Assembly (NCBI GenBank): GCA_021808445.1
Contig: JAKBBP010000017.1
Span: forward strand, 1 to 62,366
DNA length: 62,366 nucleotides
Direction: 5' to 3'
From: Pseudomonadota bacterium
GTDB lineage: Bacteria; Pseudomonadota; Gammaproteobacteria; Burkholderiales; Burkholderiaceae_C
A model generated the notes under the pieces. That model did not search any database. It was given only the letters and a program-made list of their open reading frames with translations, and had not been told where the DNA came from. Made by a program: the position numbers and the translations under genes. Positions 38,278 to 47,475 of the stretch are shown here, piece after piece (positions within the stretch are counted from its first letter, which is position 1; the number at the start of each line of letters is the position of its first letter).

Positions 38278-39366
38278 TTGTCCGACGCTGTTCCCTCTCC
38301 TGCCCAAGCGCCGCGCCTGCGCGTGCTGGGCATCGAAACCTCCTGCGACGAAACCGGCATCGCGGTCTACGACAGCTGCGACGGGCTGCTGGGGCAGGCC
38401 CTGCATTCCCAGATCGCGCTGCACCGGGACTACGGCGGCGTGGTGCCGGAGCTGGCATCGCGCGACCACATCGCACGGGTGCTTCCGCTGGTCGACGAGG
38501 TCCTGGGGCAGTCGCGCCTGGATCTGCGCGAGCTGGACGCCATCGCCTATACCCGCGGCCCCGGCCTGGCCGGGGCCTTGCTGGTGGGCGCGGGCGTGGC
38601 GGCCGCGCTGGCCATGGCCGCGGATCTCCCGCTGCTGGGGGTGCATCACCTGGAGGGGCACCTGCTGTCGCCGCTGCTGGCGCAGCCGGACCTGGATTTC
38701 CCCTTTGTCGCGCTGCTGGTCTCGGGCGGGCACACCATGCTGCTGCAGGCCAGCGGGCTGGGGCGCTACGAGCTGCTGGGCGAGACCGTCGACGATGCCG
38801 CCGGCGAGGCCTTCGACAAGTCGGCCAAGCTGCTCGGACTGGGCTATCCCGGCGGGCCCGAGCTGGCGCGCCTGGCGGTCTCGGGGCGCGCGGAAGTCTT
38901 CGACCTGCCGCGTCCGAAGCTGCACTCCGAGGATCTGGACTTTTCCTTCGCCGGGCTGAAGACGGCGGTGCTGACCCGGGTGCGCCAGTTGGGCGAGGCG
39001 GCCTCCGGGCAGGCGCGCGCCGACCTGGCGGCCGCCACCCAGGAGGCGATCACCGACGTGCTCGCGGCCAAGGCCGCGGCCGCGCTGCGCCGCAGCGGGC
39101 TGCGCACCCTGGTGGTGGCTGGAGGCGTGGGCGCGAACCTGCGCCTGCGCGAAAAGCTCGATGCGGCCTGCGCCTCGCTGGGAGCGCGCGTGCACTATCC
39201 GCCCCTGGCGTGGTGCACCGACAACGGGCCGATGATCGCCTACGCCGCCTGCCGGCGCCTGCAGGCCGGGCTGGCCCGGGCCAGCCGCGACTACGCCTTC
39301 GACATCCAGCCGCGCTGGGATCTGTCGGAGCTGGGCCCGGCAGCCCGCGGGACGGAACACAACTAG
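38278..39366 (+). CDS. tsaD: tRNA N6-adenosine threonylcarbamoyltransferase
   Basis: A 362-aa protein of the Kae1/TsaD family that installs t6A37 in ANN-decoding tRNAs together with TsaB, TsaE and TsaC. It has [18 protein letters not shown] at residues 15-32, the metal-binding [11 protein letters not shown] near 125 and VSGGHTMLL near 147. The start is TTG at 38278: an in-frame TGA at 38269 leaves no ATG or GTG between, and the next GTG (38323) would cut the first conserved strand. The stop codon overlaps that of the converging metallophosphoesterase gene. Confidence 0.95.
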   Translation: MSDAVPSPAQAPRLRVLGIETSCDETGIAVYDSCDGLLGQALHSQIALHRDYGGVVPELASRDHIARVLPLVDEVLGQSRLDLRELDAIAYTRGPGLAGALLVGAGVAAALAMAADLPLLGVHHLEGHLLSPLLAQPDLDFPFVALLVSGGHTMLLQASGLGRYELLGETVDDAAGEAFDKSAKLLGLGYPGGPELARLAVSGRAEVFDLPRPKLHSEDLDFSFAGLKTAVLTRVRQLGEAASGQARADLAAATQEAITDVLAAKAAAALRRSGLRTLVVAGGVGANLRLREKLDAACASLGARVHYPPLAWCTDNGPMIAYAACRRLQAGLARASRDYAFDIQPRWDLSELGPAARGTEHN

Positions 39367-40130
39367 ACCTCCCACACCCCCAGGGGCTGGAAGTCCTCGG
39401 ATTCGCCCTTGCTGGCGTGTCCGCGCGAATTGCACACCACCCGGGAATCCTCGGTGCGATAGTCGTGCCTGCAGTGCAGGTGCCCGTGCAGCCACAGGTC
39501 GCAGCGCCCGATCATGTCGTCGTAGGCATTGCAGAAACTGGCGGTGGCGCCGTTGACCGGGTAGCGGGGATCGGTGCTGCGCAGGCTGGGCGCGAAATGC
39601 GTGACCACGACGGTGGCGTCCCAGCGGCCTGGCTCGCTGCGTGGCAATTGCAGCTGCTCGCGCAGCCAGTCGCGACTGCGCAGCCCTTCCTGGCGCAGGG
39701 CGTGGGCATCCATGGGCTTGCCGTTGCGCACCGAGCGCTGCACCTGCTCGATGAAATACCGCGCGGCGCGCATGCATTGTTCGCGCCTGGCCTGGCCGAA
39801 CAGGTCGAAGTCGTTCCACAGGGTGGTGCCGACGAAGCGCACTTTCTGCCCGCCGGCTTCCAGCACCACGGTCTCGCGCTCGAGCATGCGAATGCCGGCG
39901 CGCTCGCAGCGCAGTCGAAGCGAGGCGGTGGCGGCGTCGAAGTCGCGCTCGTCGTACTCGTGGTTGCCGGCCACGAACAGCACGGGCACGGGCCAGTCGC
40001 GAAAGCGCTCCAGGCCGTCGTGGCGGGAATCGATGTCACCGGCCAGCACGAGCAGGTCGGCGTCGGGGGCGGGCTGGGGGTCGAAGGTCTCGGCTTCGAG
40101 GTGCAGGTCGGAAAGCAGTTGCAGGCGCAT
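39363..40130 (-). CDS. Metallophosphoesterase (calcineurin-like)
   Basis: A 255-aa phosphoesterase with the full metal-site series: LSDLHLE at residues 6-12, LVLAGDID near 32, VAGNHEYD near 57, VVVTHFAPS near 178 and [10 protein letters not shown] near 217. The substrate cannot be told. The ATG at 40130 is picked because the first motif lies five residues in. Its TAG and the TAG of tsaD share the palindrome CTAG at 39363-39366, so the two genes overlap by three bases tail to tail. Confidence 0.92.
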   Translation of the reverse strand: MRLQLLSDLHLEAETFDPQPAPDADLLVLAGDIDSRHDGLERFRDWPVPVLFVAGNHEYDERDFDAATASLRLRCERAGIRMLERETVVLEAGGQKVRFVGTTLWNDFDLFGQARREQCMRAARYFIEQVQRSVRNGKPMDAHALRQEGLRSRDWLREQLQLPRSEPGRWDATVVVTHFAPSLRSTDPRYPVNGATASFCNAYDDMIGRCDLWLHGHLHCRHDYRTEDSRVVCNSRGHASKGESEDFQPLGVWEV

Positions 40131-40288
40131 GTGCGGGTGGAGCTTGCCGTCGCGGCGCGGTGTGCCGGCGCGGGTCGGGCGACAATGTGTAGGTAAATGC
40201 AGGTGAGCAAAGCACAGTTTCGGGCTTTGCTTGCGCAGGCGCAAGGCCTGGGGTGGGGCTCGGGGCGCGGGGGCGGGAACAAATGCGC

Positions 40289-40294
40289 TAAACT
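40289..40294 (+). promoter_or_regulatory. Candidate -10 element of rpsO
   Basis: TAAACT about 66 bases before the rpsO ATG, followed by a T-rich stretch. A near-palindrome TTGCGC-AG-GCGCAA lies upstream at 40231-40245. The spacing to any -35 box is poor, so this is tentative. Confidence 0.4.
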
Positions 40295-40360
40295 GTGCCT
40301 TTTTTCACGGCGTGGAATGGTTTCTTCCGCGTTCGCGAGTACCTCACAGGAAACTGCCCC

Positions 40361-40630
40361 ATGAGTCTGAATCAAGCCACGACGGCCCAGGTCGTCGCAG
40401 AGAACGCACGTGCTCCCAAGGACACCGGATCCCCCGAAGTCCAGGTGGCGCTGCTCACCGCCCGCATCAACGAACTGACCGGGCACTTCAAGACCCACGC
40501 CAAGGATCACCATGGCCGTAGGGGACTGCTGCGCATGGTCAGCCGCCGGCGCAAGCTGCTGGATTACCTCAAGGGCAAGGACGCGGACCGCTATCGCGCG
40601 CTGATCGCGAAGCTGAACCTGCGCAAGTAA
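40361..40630 (+). CDS. rpsO: Small ribosomal subunit protein uS15
   Basis: An 89-aa ribosomal protein that binds the central domain of 16S rRNA. It shows [20 protein letters not shown], then [21 protein letters not shown] and ends [13 protein letters not shown], which is standard for S15. ATG at 40361 with ACAGGAAAC before it. It precedes pnp, the classic rpsO-pnp arrangement, with a 265-base hairpin-rich spacer. Confidence 0.98.
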   Translation: MSLNQATTAQVVAENARAPKDTGSPEVQVALLTARINELTGHFKTHAKDHHGRRGLLRMVSRRRKLLDYLKGKDADRYRALIAKLNLRK

Positions 40631-40646
40631 TTCCGCATGAACCATG

Positions 40647-40680
40647 GGGCGCCTGCTTCGCTGAGTCGAGCCAGGCGCCC
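40647..40680 (+). terminator. Candidate terminator or attenuator after rpsO
   Basis: A perfect nine-base stem, GGGCGCCTG and CAGGCGCCC, with a 16-base loop, 16 bases after the rpsO stop and followed by TGTTGTCGT. It likely ends part of the rpsO transcripts and lets the rest run into pnp. Confidence 0.6.
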
Positions 40681-40741
40681 TGTTGTCGTGCGCGGCGCGC
40701 GTGACGCGCGGCGCACGCCGAGCCGGGAGGTGCTGCTGTGT

Positions 40742-40806
40742 CATTCCTGGGCCGCTCTGGCCGCCGCACGCGAGGCGGCGGTGCCGGGCAGAGCCGCGCA
40801 GGAATG
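40742..40806 (+). promoter_or_regulatory. Long stem-loop in the pnp leader, candidate RNase III / PNPase autoregulation site
   Basis: Nested inverted repeats form one long hairpin: CATTCCTG (40742) pairs with CAGGAATG (40799), GCTCTG (40754) with CAGAGC (40789), and CCGCCGC (40761) with GCGGCGG (40775), leaving a seven-base loop. In Escherichia coli an RNase III-cut stem in the same position lets PNPase control its own mRNA. Two more hairpins follow at 40826-40841 and 40846-40873 before the pnp start. Confidence 0.6.
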
Positions 40807-40895
40807 GCATTGTGCTTCCCGACCTGCCCGCTGAAGCGGGCCCAGGCGCGAGCGGCCCCATGGCCCCTCGCGCCCGACCAACCGGAGTGAAAACA

Positions 40896-43010
40896 ATGTT
40901 CAACAAGATCACCAAGACCTTTCAGTGGGGTTCGCACACGGTCACCATGGAAACGGGCGAAATCGCCCGTCAGGCGGGCGGCGCCGTGCTGCTGAACATG
41001 GACGACACCGTGGTGCTGGCCAGCGTGGTGGCCGCGAAGTCGGCCAAGCCGGGCCAGGATTTCTTTCCGCTGACCGTCGACTACATCGAGAAGACCTACG
41101 CCGCGGGCAAGATCCCCGGTGGCTTCTTCAAGCGTGAAGGGCGCCTGAGCGAGCACGAGACCCTGACCTCGCGGCTCATCGACCGCCCCATCCGCCCGCT
41201 GTTCCCCGAGGGCTTCTACAACGAGGTGCAGGTGGTGGCCCAGGTGCTGTCGCTGAACCCCGAGGTGGAGTCGGACATCGCCGCGATGATCGCCGTCAGC
41301 GCCGCGCTGGCCGTGTCCGGCATTCCCTTCGACGGCCCGATCGGCGCCGCCCGCGTGGGCTATGTCGGAGGCGAATACGTGCTCAACCCCAGCCGCACCC
41401 AGCTGGCCGATTCGCGCCTGAACCTGGTGGTCGCCGGCACCGACGCGGCCGTGCTGATGGTCGAGTCCGAGGCCGATCAGCTGACCGAGGAGGTCATGCT
41501 GGAGGCCGTGATGTTCGGCCACCGACAGCTGCAGACGGCCATCGACGCCATCCACGAACTGGTTCGCGAAGGCGGCAAGCCGGCCTGGGAATGGCAGGCT
41601 GCGCCGCGCGACGAGGCACTGATCGCGCGCATCGACGCGCTGGCCGGCGAGGCCCTGCGCGCGGCCTACAAGATCACCAGCAAGCAACTGCGCACCGATG
41701 CGCTGCGCAAGGCCTACGCCGCGGTGCACGAGGCGCTGGGCGCCGACGGCGCCGAGGTGGACTCGAGCAAGGTCGAGCAGATCCTGTTCGACATGGAAGC
41801 GCGCATCGTGCGCAGCCAGATCCTGGCCGGCGACCCGCGGATCGACGGGCGCGACACGCGCACCGTGCGCCCCATCGAGATCCGCACCGGCGTGCTGCCG
41901 CGCGCGCATGGCAGCGCGCTGTTCACCCGCGGCGAGACCCAGGCCCTGGTGGCGGCCACGCTGGGAACGGACCAGGACTCGCAGATCATCGACGCCCTCG
42001 GCGGCGAGTATCGCGACCGTTTCCTGCTGCACTACAACATGCCTCCCTACGCCACCGGCGAGACCGGGCGCATGGGTTCGCCCAAGCGCCGCGAGATCGG
42101 CCACGGCCGCCTGGCGCGCCGCGCGCTGCAGGCGGTGCTGCCGAAGAAGGAGGACTTCGCCTACACCATGCGCGTGGTCTCGGAAATCACCGAGTCCAAT
42201 GGCTCGTCGTCGATGGCTTCGGTATGCGGCGGCTGCCTGAGCCTGCTCGACGCCGGCGTGCCGCTGAAGGCGCATGTGGCCGGCATCGCCATGGGCCTGA
42301 TCAAGGAAGGCAACCGCTTCGCCGTGCTCACCGACATCCTGGGCGACGAGGACCACCTCGGCGACATGGACTTCAAGGTGGCCGGCAGTTCCACCGGCGT
42401 GACCGCGCTGCAGATGGACATCAAGATCCAGGGCATCACCCGCGAGATCATGCAGGTGGCGCTGGCGCAGGCCCGCGAGGCCCGCCTGCATATCCTGGGG
42501 CTGATGCAGCAGGCGGTGGGCGGCGCGCGCGCCGAGGTGTCGCAGTACGCACCGCGCCTGTACACGATGAAGATCAACCCCGAGCGAATCCGCGACGTGA
42601 TCGGCAAGGGCGGCGCGGTGATCCGCGCGCTGACCGAGGAGACCGGCACCCAGATCGACATCGCCGACGACGGCACGATCACCGTGGCTTCCACCGACGC
42701 CGATCGCGCCAAGGAAGCCATGCGCCGCATCGGCGAACTCACGGCCGAGGTCGAGATCGGGCAGATCTACGAGGGCACCGTGGTCAAGCTGCTGGACTTC
42801 GGCGCGCTGGTCAACGTGCTGCCGGGCCGTGACGGCCTGCTGCACATCTCGCAGATCGCCAACGAGCGCATCGCCAAGGTCTCCGACCATCTCCAGGAAG
42901 GCCAGAAGGTGCGCGTGAAGGTGATCGAGACCGACGACAAGGGCCGCTTCCGCCTGTCGATCAAGGCCCTGCTGGGCGACGGGGGCGCCGCCTCCGAGCC
43001 GCAGGCTTGA
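40896..43010 (+). CDS. pnp: Polynucleotide phosphorylase
   Basis: A 704-aa phosphorolytic 3'-5' exoribonuclease of the RNA degradosome. The order is RNase PH-like core 1 (residues about 5-140), a helical linker, core 2 (about 315-545, with [15 protein letters not shown] and [14 protein letters not shown]), KH domain (about 552-610, [16 protein letters not shown]) and S1 domain (about 620-690, [23 protein letters not shown]). ATG at 40896 follows GGAGTG. Its leader is full of hairpins, fitting autoregulation. Confidence 0.98.
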   Translation: MFNKITKTFQWGSHTVTMETGEIARQAGGAVLLNMDDTVVLASVVAAKSAKPGQDFFPLTVDYIEKTYAAGKIPGGFFKREGRLSEHETLTSRLIDRPIRPLFPEGFYNEVQVVAQVLSLNPEVESDIAAMIAVSAALAVSGIPFDGPIGAARVGYVGGEYVLNPSRTQLADSRLNLVVAGTDAAVLMVESEADQLTEEVMLEAVMFGHRQLQTAIDAIHELVREGGKPAWEWQAAPRDEALIARIDALAGEALRAAYKITSKQLRTDALRKAYAAVHEALGADGAEVDSSKVEQILFDMEARIVRSQILAGDPRIDGRDTRTVRPIEIRTGVLPRAHGSALFTRGETQALVAATLGTDQDSQIIDALGGEYRDRFLLHYNMPPYATGETGRMGSPKRREIGHGRLARRALQAVLPKKEDFAYTMRVVSEITESNGSSSMASVCGGCLSLLDAGVPLKAHVAGIAMGLIKEGNRFAVLTDILGDEDHLGDMDFKVAGSSTGVTALQMDIKIQGITREIMQVALAQAREARLHILGLMQQAVGGARAEVSQYAPRLYTMKINPERIRDVIGKGGAVIRALTEETGTQIDIADDGTITVASTDADRAKEAMRRIGELTAEVEIGQIYEGTVVKLLDFGALVNVLPGRDGLLHISQIANERIAKVSDHLQEGQKVRVKVIETDDKGRFRLSIKALLGDGGAASEPQA

Positions 43011-43032
43011 ACGGGCGAGCCAGCCTCCAGCC

Positions 43033-44025
43033 ATGAGCCAGACCATGCGGGTTGCAGAGATCACGGCCCCGGGCGGGCCCGAGGTGCTGCGCTGGGCCGA
43101 GCGCCCGATGCCGCGCCCGGGCGCCGGGGAGGTCTTGCTGCGGGTTCGCGCCTTCGGCGTGAACCGCCCGGACCTGCTGCAGCGACAGGGCTCGTACCCG
43201 CCGCCGCCGGGGGCCTCGGACATCCCGGGCCTGGAGGTCTGCGGCGAGGTGCTCGAGGGCGACCTCACGGGCACCTCCCTGCGCAGCGGCATGCGCGTGG
43301 TGGCGCTGGTCAACGGGGGCGGCTACGCCGACTACTGCGTGGTGCCGGCCGGCCAGTGCATCGAGGCCCCGAAGTCCCTGAGCGACGTCGAGGCGGCGGC
43401 CATTCCGGAGACCTTCTTCACCGTATGGCACAACCTGTTCCAGCGCGGTGGGCTCAAGGCTGGCGAGCATGTGCTGGTGCAGGGCGGGGCCAGCGGGATC
43501 GGCAGCACCGCGGTGCAGCTCGCGCACGCGCTGGGCGCCAGGGTCTGGGCCACGGCGGGCACCGCGGCCAAGTGCAGGGCCTGCGTCGAACTCGGCGCCG
43601 AGCGCGCGATCCACTACCGCGAGGAGGATTTCGTCGAGGTGGTTCGCGAGTTCACCGACAAGCGCGGCGTGGACGTGATCCTGGACATGGTCGCCGGCGA
43701 CTACGTGGCCCGCGAGCTGCGCTGCCTGGCCGAGGACGGCCGGCTGGTGATCGTGGCAGTGCAGGGCGGTGCGAGCGCGGGCTTCGATGCCTCGCTGCTC
43801 ATGCGCCGGCGCCTGCACATCACGGGCTCCACGCTGCGCCCTCGCGATACGGCCTTCAAGAGCGCGCTGGCGCGTTCGCTGGAGCAGCATGTCTGGCCCC
43901 TGATCGAGTCCGGGCGCGTGCGCCCGCGCATGCACGCGGTGCTGCCCGCACTGGAGATCGTGCGTGCGCACCAGTTGCTCGAGGCGGGAGAGCATGTGGG
44001 CAAGATCGCCCTGAGCTGGAACTGA
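43033..44025 (+). CDS. NAD(P)H quinone oxidoreductase, PIG3/QOR type
   Basis: A 330-aa member of the zinc-free medium-chain dehydrogenase group. It shows FGVNRPDLLQRQGSYPPPPGASDI near residue 38, VCGEVLEG near 70 and the nucleotide-binding GGASGIGSTAVQLAHALGA near 150; the zinc-binding residues of alcohol dehydrogenases are absent. The PIG3-type GVNRPDLLQRQG block points to NAD(P)H-dependent quinone reduction. It lies 22 bases after pnp and 51 bases before tpiA in the same direction. Confidence 0.93.
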   Translation: MSQTMRVAEITAPGGPEVLRWAERPMPRPGAGEVLLRVRAFGVNRPDLLQRQGSYPPPPGASDIPGLEVCGEVLEGDLTGTSLRSGMRVVALVNGGGYADYCVVPAGQCIEAPKSLSDVEAAAIPETFFTVWHNLFQRGGLKAGEHVLVQGGASGIGSTAVQLAHALGARVWATAGTAAKCRACVELGAERAIHYREEDFVEVVREFTDKRGVDVILDMVAGDYVARELRCLAEDGRLVIVAVQGGASAGFDASLLMRRRLHITGSTLRPRDTAFKSALARSLEQHVWPLIESGRVRPRMHAVLPALEIVRAHQLLEAGEHVGKIALSWN

Positions 44026-44076
44026 CGCGCGCAGGGGCAGCCGCCGCCGCCGCCAACGACAAGAGGAGACGAACGC

Positions 44077-44823
<747 letters not shown>

Positions 44824-44844
44824 CAACCGGTTTTCCTGTTCAAC

Positions 44845-45306
44845 ATGACCATCGTCCTGAACCTGATTCTCGTCGCGCAGATCCTGGCCGCCCTGGCCAT
44901 GGTCGGGCTGATCCTGCTGCAGCACGGCAAGGGCGCCGACATGGGCGCATCCTTCGGATCCGGAGCCTCCGGCAGCCTGTTCGGCGCCACCGGCTCGGCC
45001 AATTTCCTCAGCCGAAGCACCGCGGCGGCGGCCACGATCTTCTTTGTCAGCACCCTCGCGCTGGCCTACTTCGGCACGCGTCCGGCCGACAGCGGCGGCG
45101 GCGTGATGGGCGAGTTGGCCGGCAAGACCCTGGCGCCGCAGGGCGCCCCGGCCGCCTCCAGGCCCGCCCCGGCGGGCTCGCAGGGCGGGGTGTCGCAGAT
45201 CCCGGGCAGCGCGCAGGCCCCGGCAGCCGCCTCCACACAGGCATCCACGCAGAAGCCCGCACCGACCTCGGTTCCTGCGCCGACGCCTGCCAAGGCCAAA
45301 CCCTGA
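44845..45306 (+). CDS. secG: Protein-export membrane protein SecG
   Basis: A 153-aa subunit of the SecYEG translocon. Two membrane helices, at residues 2-24 (VLNLILVAQILAALAMVGLIL) and about 50-70, flank the conserved QHGKGADMGASFGSGASGSLFG loop. The C-terminal 80 residues are an alanine-, proline- and serine-rich tail, longer than in Escherichia coli SecG (110 aa). It follows tpiA by 21 bases. Confidence 0.96.
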   Translation: MTIVLNLILVAQILAALAMVGLILLQHGKGADMGASFGSGASGSLFGATGSANFLSRSTAAAATIFFVSTLALAYFGTRPADSGGGVMGELAGKTLAPQGAPAASRPAPAGSQGGVSQIPGSAQAPAAASTQASTQKPAPTSVPAPTPAKAKP

Positions 45307-45334
45307 GCCAGGCCTGGATGGCTGGCATTTTGTT
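45307..45334 (+). terminator. Intrinsic terminator after secG
   Basis: GCCAG and CTGGC with a ten-base loop right after the secG stop, followed by ATTTTGTTGCGTTTTG. The T-rich tail makes this the most standard intrinsic terminator in the window. Confidence 0.6.
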
Positions 45335-45370
45335 GCGTTTTGTTGCAATGCACAACACGCATCTTGCCTC

Positions 45371-45398
45371 TTGTCAAGAGGGGCGCGGCGCGTAGTTT
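45371..45398 (+). promoter_or_regulatory. Candidate promoter P1 upstream of tRNA-Leu and nuo
   Basis: TTGTCA (45371-45376), a 16-base spacer and TAGTTT (45393-45398). It lies at the start of the TTGC/GCAA repeat area. Confidence 0.45.
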
Positions 45399-45427
45399 GC
45401 CGCAACGCAAACAGGGCGCTGCAAACG

Positions 45428-45456
45428 TTGCGTCACTACAGCGCAGGCCTTAAGAT
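45428..45456 (+). promoter_or_regulatory. Candidate promoter P2 upstream of tRNA-Leu and nuo
   Basis: TTGCGT (45428-45433), a 17-base spacer and TAAGAT (45451-45456), a fair sigma-70 match. Its -35 box is part of the GCAA-ACG-TTGC palindrome, so a protein bound there could block it. Confidence 0.5.
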
Positions 45457-45626
45457 TGACGGGTTGCGCGAATCCGCAGCCGGTTGGGCGCAACGGATGG
45501 TGGAACGAATGCTTGCTGGGTGAGTGCGGTGGGTAAATGCGGTGGGTGAATGCCCCTTCCTCCGGGGCGTGAGCAAGCCCGCCGCCCAGCCCTGGAATTC
45601 CGGGGTCGGGCGAGGTGCGAATACCG

Positions 45627-45646
45627 TGACGCTCGCTCGAGCGTCA
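45627..45646 (+). promoter_or_regulatory. Perfect hairpin just before tRNA-Leu
   Basis: TGACGCTC and GAGCGTCA with the four-base loop GCTC; it ends two bases before the first base of the tRNA. It may guide 5' processing of the tRNA from a longer transcript or act as a pause site. Confidence 0.5.
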
Positions 45647-45648
45647 GG

Positions 45649-45733
45649 GCCGACGTGGTGAAATTGGTAGACACGCTATCTTGAGGGGGTAGTGGCGAAA
45701 GCTGTGCGAGTTCGAGTCTCGCCGTCGGCACCA
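45649..45733 (+). tRNA. tRNA-Leu(GAG)
   Basis: An 85-base tRNA with encoded CCA end. The acceptor stem is GCCGACG with CGTCGGC, discriminator A, then CCA. The anticodon stem is CTATC/GGTAG with loop TTGAGGG, giving anticodon GAG (reads CUC and CUU). The long variable arm GTGGCGAAAGCTGT and the GTTCGAGTC T-loop are typical of a class II leucine tRNA. It stands 136 bases before nuoA in the same direction. Confidence 0.96.
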
Positions 45734-45869
45734 CAGAGGAAGGACCCGCGTGCAGCACGCGGGCTGGCAGCCGCAGCGATGCGGCGGCGCTGATGTGCGC
45801 GAATCTGCCGGGGGGAACGCTGCGAACGCGGCCCGCCCTCGCGGCGTCAGACATGACGAGGAGGGCGTG

Positions 45870-46229
45870 ATGTTCGTCGAGCAGTACCTGCCTGTCTTGC
45901 TGTTCATCGTGATCGGCATCGCGGTGAGCGTGGCCCCCATGGTGCTGGGCCGCCTGCTCGGGCCTTCGCGCCCTGACAGTGCCAAGAACTCCCCCTACGA
46001 ATGCGGCTTCGAGGCTTTCGAAGACGCCCGCATGAAGTTCGACGTTCGCTACTACCTGGTGGCGATCCTGTTCATTCTGTTCGACCTCGAGATCGCCTTC
46101 CTGTTCCCGTGGGCCGTCGCGCTGAAGAAGATCGGTGCCGCGGGGTTCTGGGCCATGATGATCTTCCTGTCCATCCTGGTCGTGGGTTTCATCTACGAAT
46201 GGAAGAAGGGCGCGCTCGACTGGGAGTGA
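45870..46229 (+). CDS. nuoA: NADH-quinone oxidoreductase subunit A
   Basis: A 119-aa membrane subunit of complex I with three helices. It has [21 protein letters not shown] in the loop between helices 1 and 2, which includes the conserved cysteine at the quinone site, and [12 protein letters not shown] in helix 2. CGAGGAGGG before the ATG decides the start at 45870. First gene of the thirteen-gene nuo operon. Confidence 0.97.
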   Translation: MFVEQYLPVLLFIVIGIAVSVAPMVLGRLLGPSRPDSAKNSPYECGFEAFEDARMKFDVRYYLVAILFILFDLEIAFLFPWAVALKKIGAAGFWAMMIFLSILVVGFIYEWKKGALDWE

Positions 46230-46315
46230 GCGTGGCGTGGTCTGCCCGAGCGATCCGGGGCCTGCGCCCCGGGAGCGGGCGGGACTGTCGGTGATGCGAG
46301 GTTTGGGGATCTGCG

Positions 46316-46792
46316 ATGAGTATCGAAGGTGTTCTGAGCGAAGGTTTCATTACCACCACGGCTGACAAGCTGATCAACTGGACCCGAACCGGGTCGCTCT
46401 GGCCGATGACCTTCGGCCTGGCCTGTTGTGCGGTGGAGATGATGCATGCGGGAGCTGCCCGTTACGACCTGGACCGCTTCGGCATCGTGTTCCGCCCGAG
46501 CCCGCGCCAGTCGGACCTGATGATCGTGGCCGGCACGCTGTGCAACAAGATGGCACCGGCGCTGCGACGGGTGTACGACCAGATGCCCGAGCCGCGCTGG
46601 GTGGTGTCGATGGGCTCCTGCGCCAACGGCGGCGGCTACTACCACTACTCGTATTCGGTGGTACGCGGCTGCGACCGGATCGTGCCGGTCGACGTCTACG
46701 TGCCCGGCTGTCCGCCGACCGCGGAGGCGCTGCTGTACGGCCTCGTGCAGCTGCAGAACAAGATCCGTCGCACCAACACCATCGCCCGCTGA
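46316..46792 (+). CDS. nuoB: NADH-quinone oxidoreductase subunit B
   Basis: A 158-aa subunit that carries iron-sulfur cluster N2, which hands electrons to quinone. The four ligands are in [12 protein letters not shown] (tandem cysteines at about 38-39), MGSCANGGG (about 103) and [11 protein letters not shown] (about 133). It lies in the peripheral arm next to NuoD. The 86-base gap after nuoA is the longest in the front part of the operon and contains no other gene. Confidence 0.98.
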   Translation: MSIEGVLSEGFITTTADKLINWTRTGSLWPMTFGLACCAVEMMHAGAARYDLDRFGIVFRPSPRQSDLMIVAGTLCNKMAPALRRVYDQMPEPRWVVSMGSCANGGGYYHYSYSVVRGCDRIVPVDVYVPGCPPTAEALLYGLVQLQNKIRRTNTIAR

Positions 46793-46836
46793 GCGGCCTC
46801 CACGGCGCAGCCTTCTCCTCTCAGGCCCGTTTCCCG

Positions 46837-47460
46837 ATGTCCAGCAACCTCGAACGGCTTCAAGACGAAATCCGCCAGCAACTGGGCGACGCCCTGCTCG
46901 GCATGCGCGCGGATCTGGGTGAACTCACCATCGAACTCGCCCCGGCCTCCTACGTGGAGTCCTGCAAGCTGCTGCGCGACGCGCCGAGCCTGCGCTTCGA
47001 GCAGCTGATGGACCTGTGCGTGGTCGACTACCAGGGCTACGGCGACGGGATGCGGGAAGGTGCGCGCTTTGTCGTCGTGCTGCACCTGTTGTCGGTGGGC
47101 CTGAACCAGCGCCTGCGCGTGCGCGTGGGCTGCGCCGACGACGAACTGCCGGTGGTGCCGTCGATCAACCCGGTGTGGAACAGCGCGAGCTGGTACGAGC
47201 GCGAGGCCTTCGACCTGTACGGCGTGGTGTTCGAAGGGCACGAGGACCTTCGGCGCCTGCTCACCGACTACGGTTTCATCGGGCACCCCTTCCGCAAGGA
47301 CTTCCCGATCAGCGGCACGGTGGAAATGCGCTACGACCCCGAGGCCAGGCGGGTGATCTACCAGCCCGTGAGCATCGAGCCGCGCGAAATCGTGCCGCGC
47401 GTCGTGCGCGAGCCCGGCTACGGGGACCTCCCGCGCGAGCGCAACCAACCCGGTGCCTGA
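46837..47460 (+). CDS. nuoC: NADH-quinone oxidoreductase subunit C
   Basis: A 207-aa peripheral-arm subunit (30 kDa type), separate from NuoD as in most Betaproteobacteria and unlike the fused NuoCD of Escherichia coli. Conserved segments are [17 protein letters not shown] at about 125-141 and [19 protein letters not shown] at about 145-163. The ATG at 46837 is chosen because the frame upstream is antisense-like and shares sequence with nuoB. Confidence 0.97.
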   Translation: MSSNLERLQDEIRQQLGDALLGMRADLGELTIELAPASYVESCKLLRDAPSLRFEQLMDLCVVDYQGYGDGMREGARFVVVLHLLSVGLNQRLRVRVGCADDELPVVPSINPVWNSASWYEREAFDLYGVVFEGHEDLRRLLTDYGFIGHPFRKDFPISGTVEMRYDPEARRVIYQPVSIEPREIVPRVVREPGYGDLPRERNQPGA

Positions 47461-47475
47461 ATTCCTGGATCCGAC

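Larger units (their letters stand above)
45335..45648. other. Regulatory spacer between secG and tRNA-Leu
   Basis: No gene is seen here. The first third has many TTGC/GCAA elements, including GTTTGC-CGCAAC-GCAAAC and GCAA-ACG-TTGC, that look like operator half-sites. Two sigma-70-type promoters are visible (45371-45398 and 45428-45456). A 13-base tandem repeat is at 45526-45551 (GCGGTGGGTAAAT / GCGGTGGGTGAAT), and a perfect hairpin lies at 45627-45646. Confidence 0.6.

Noticed and set aside
45526..45551. Tandem repeats looked at as a possible CRISPR array
   Set aside because: Units are 13 bases, directly adjacent, with no spacers and no cas genes near. No CRISPR array is seen anywhere in the window.
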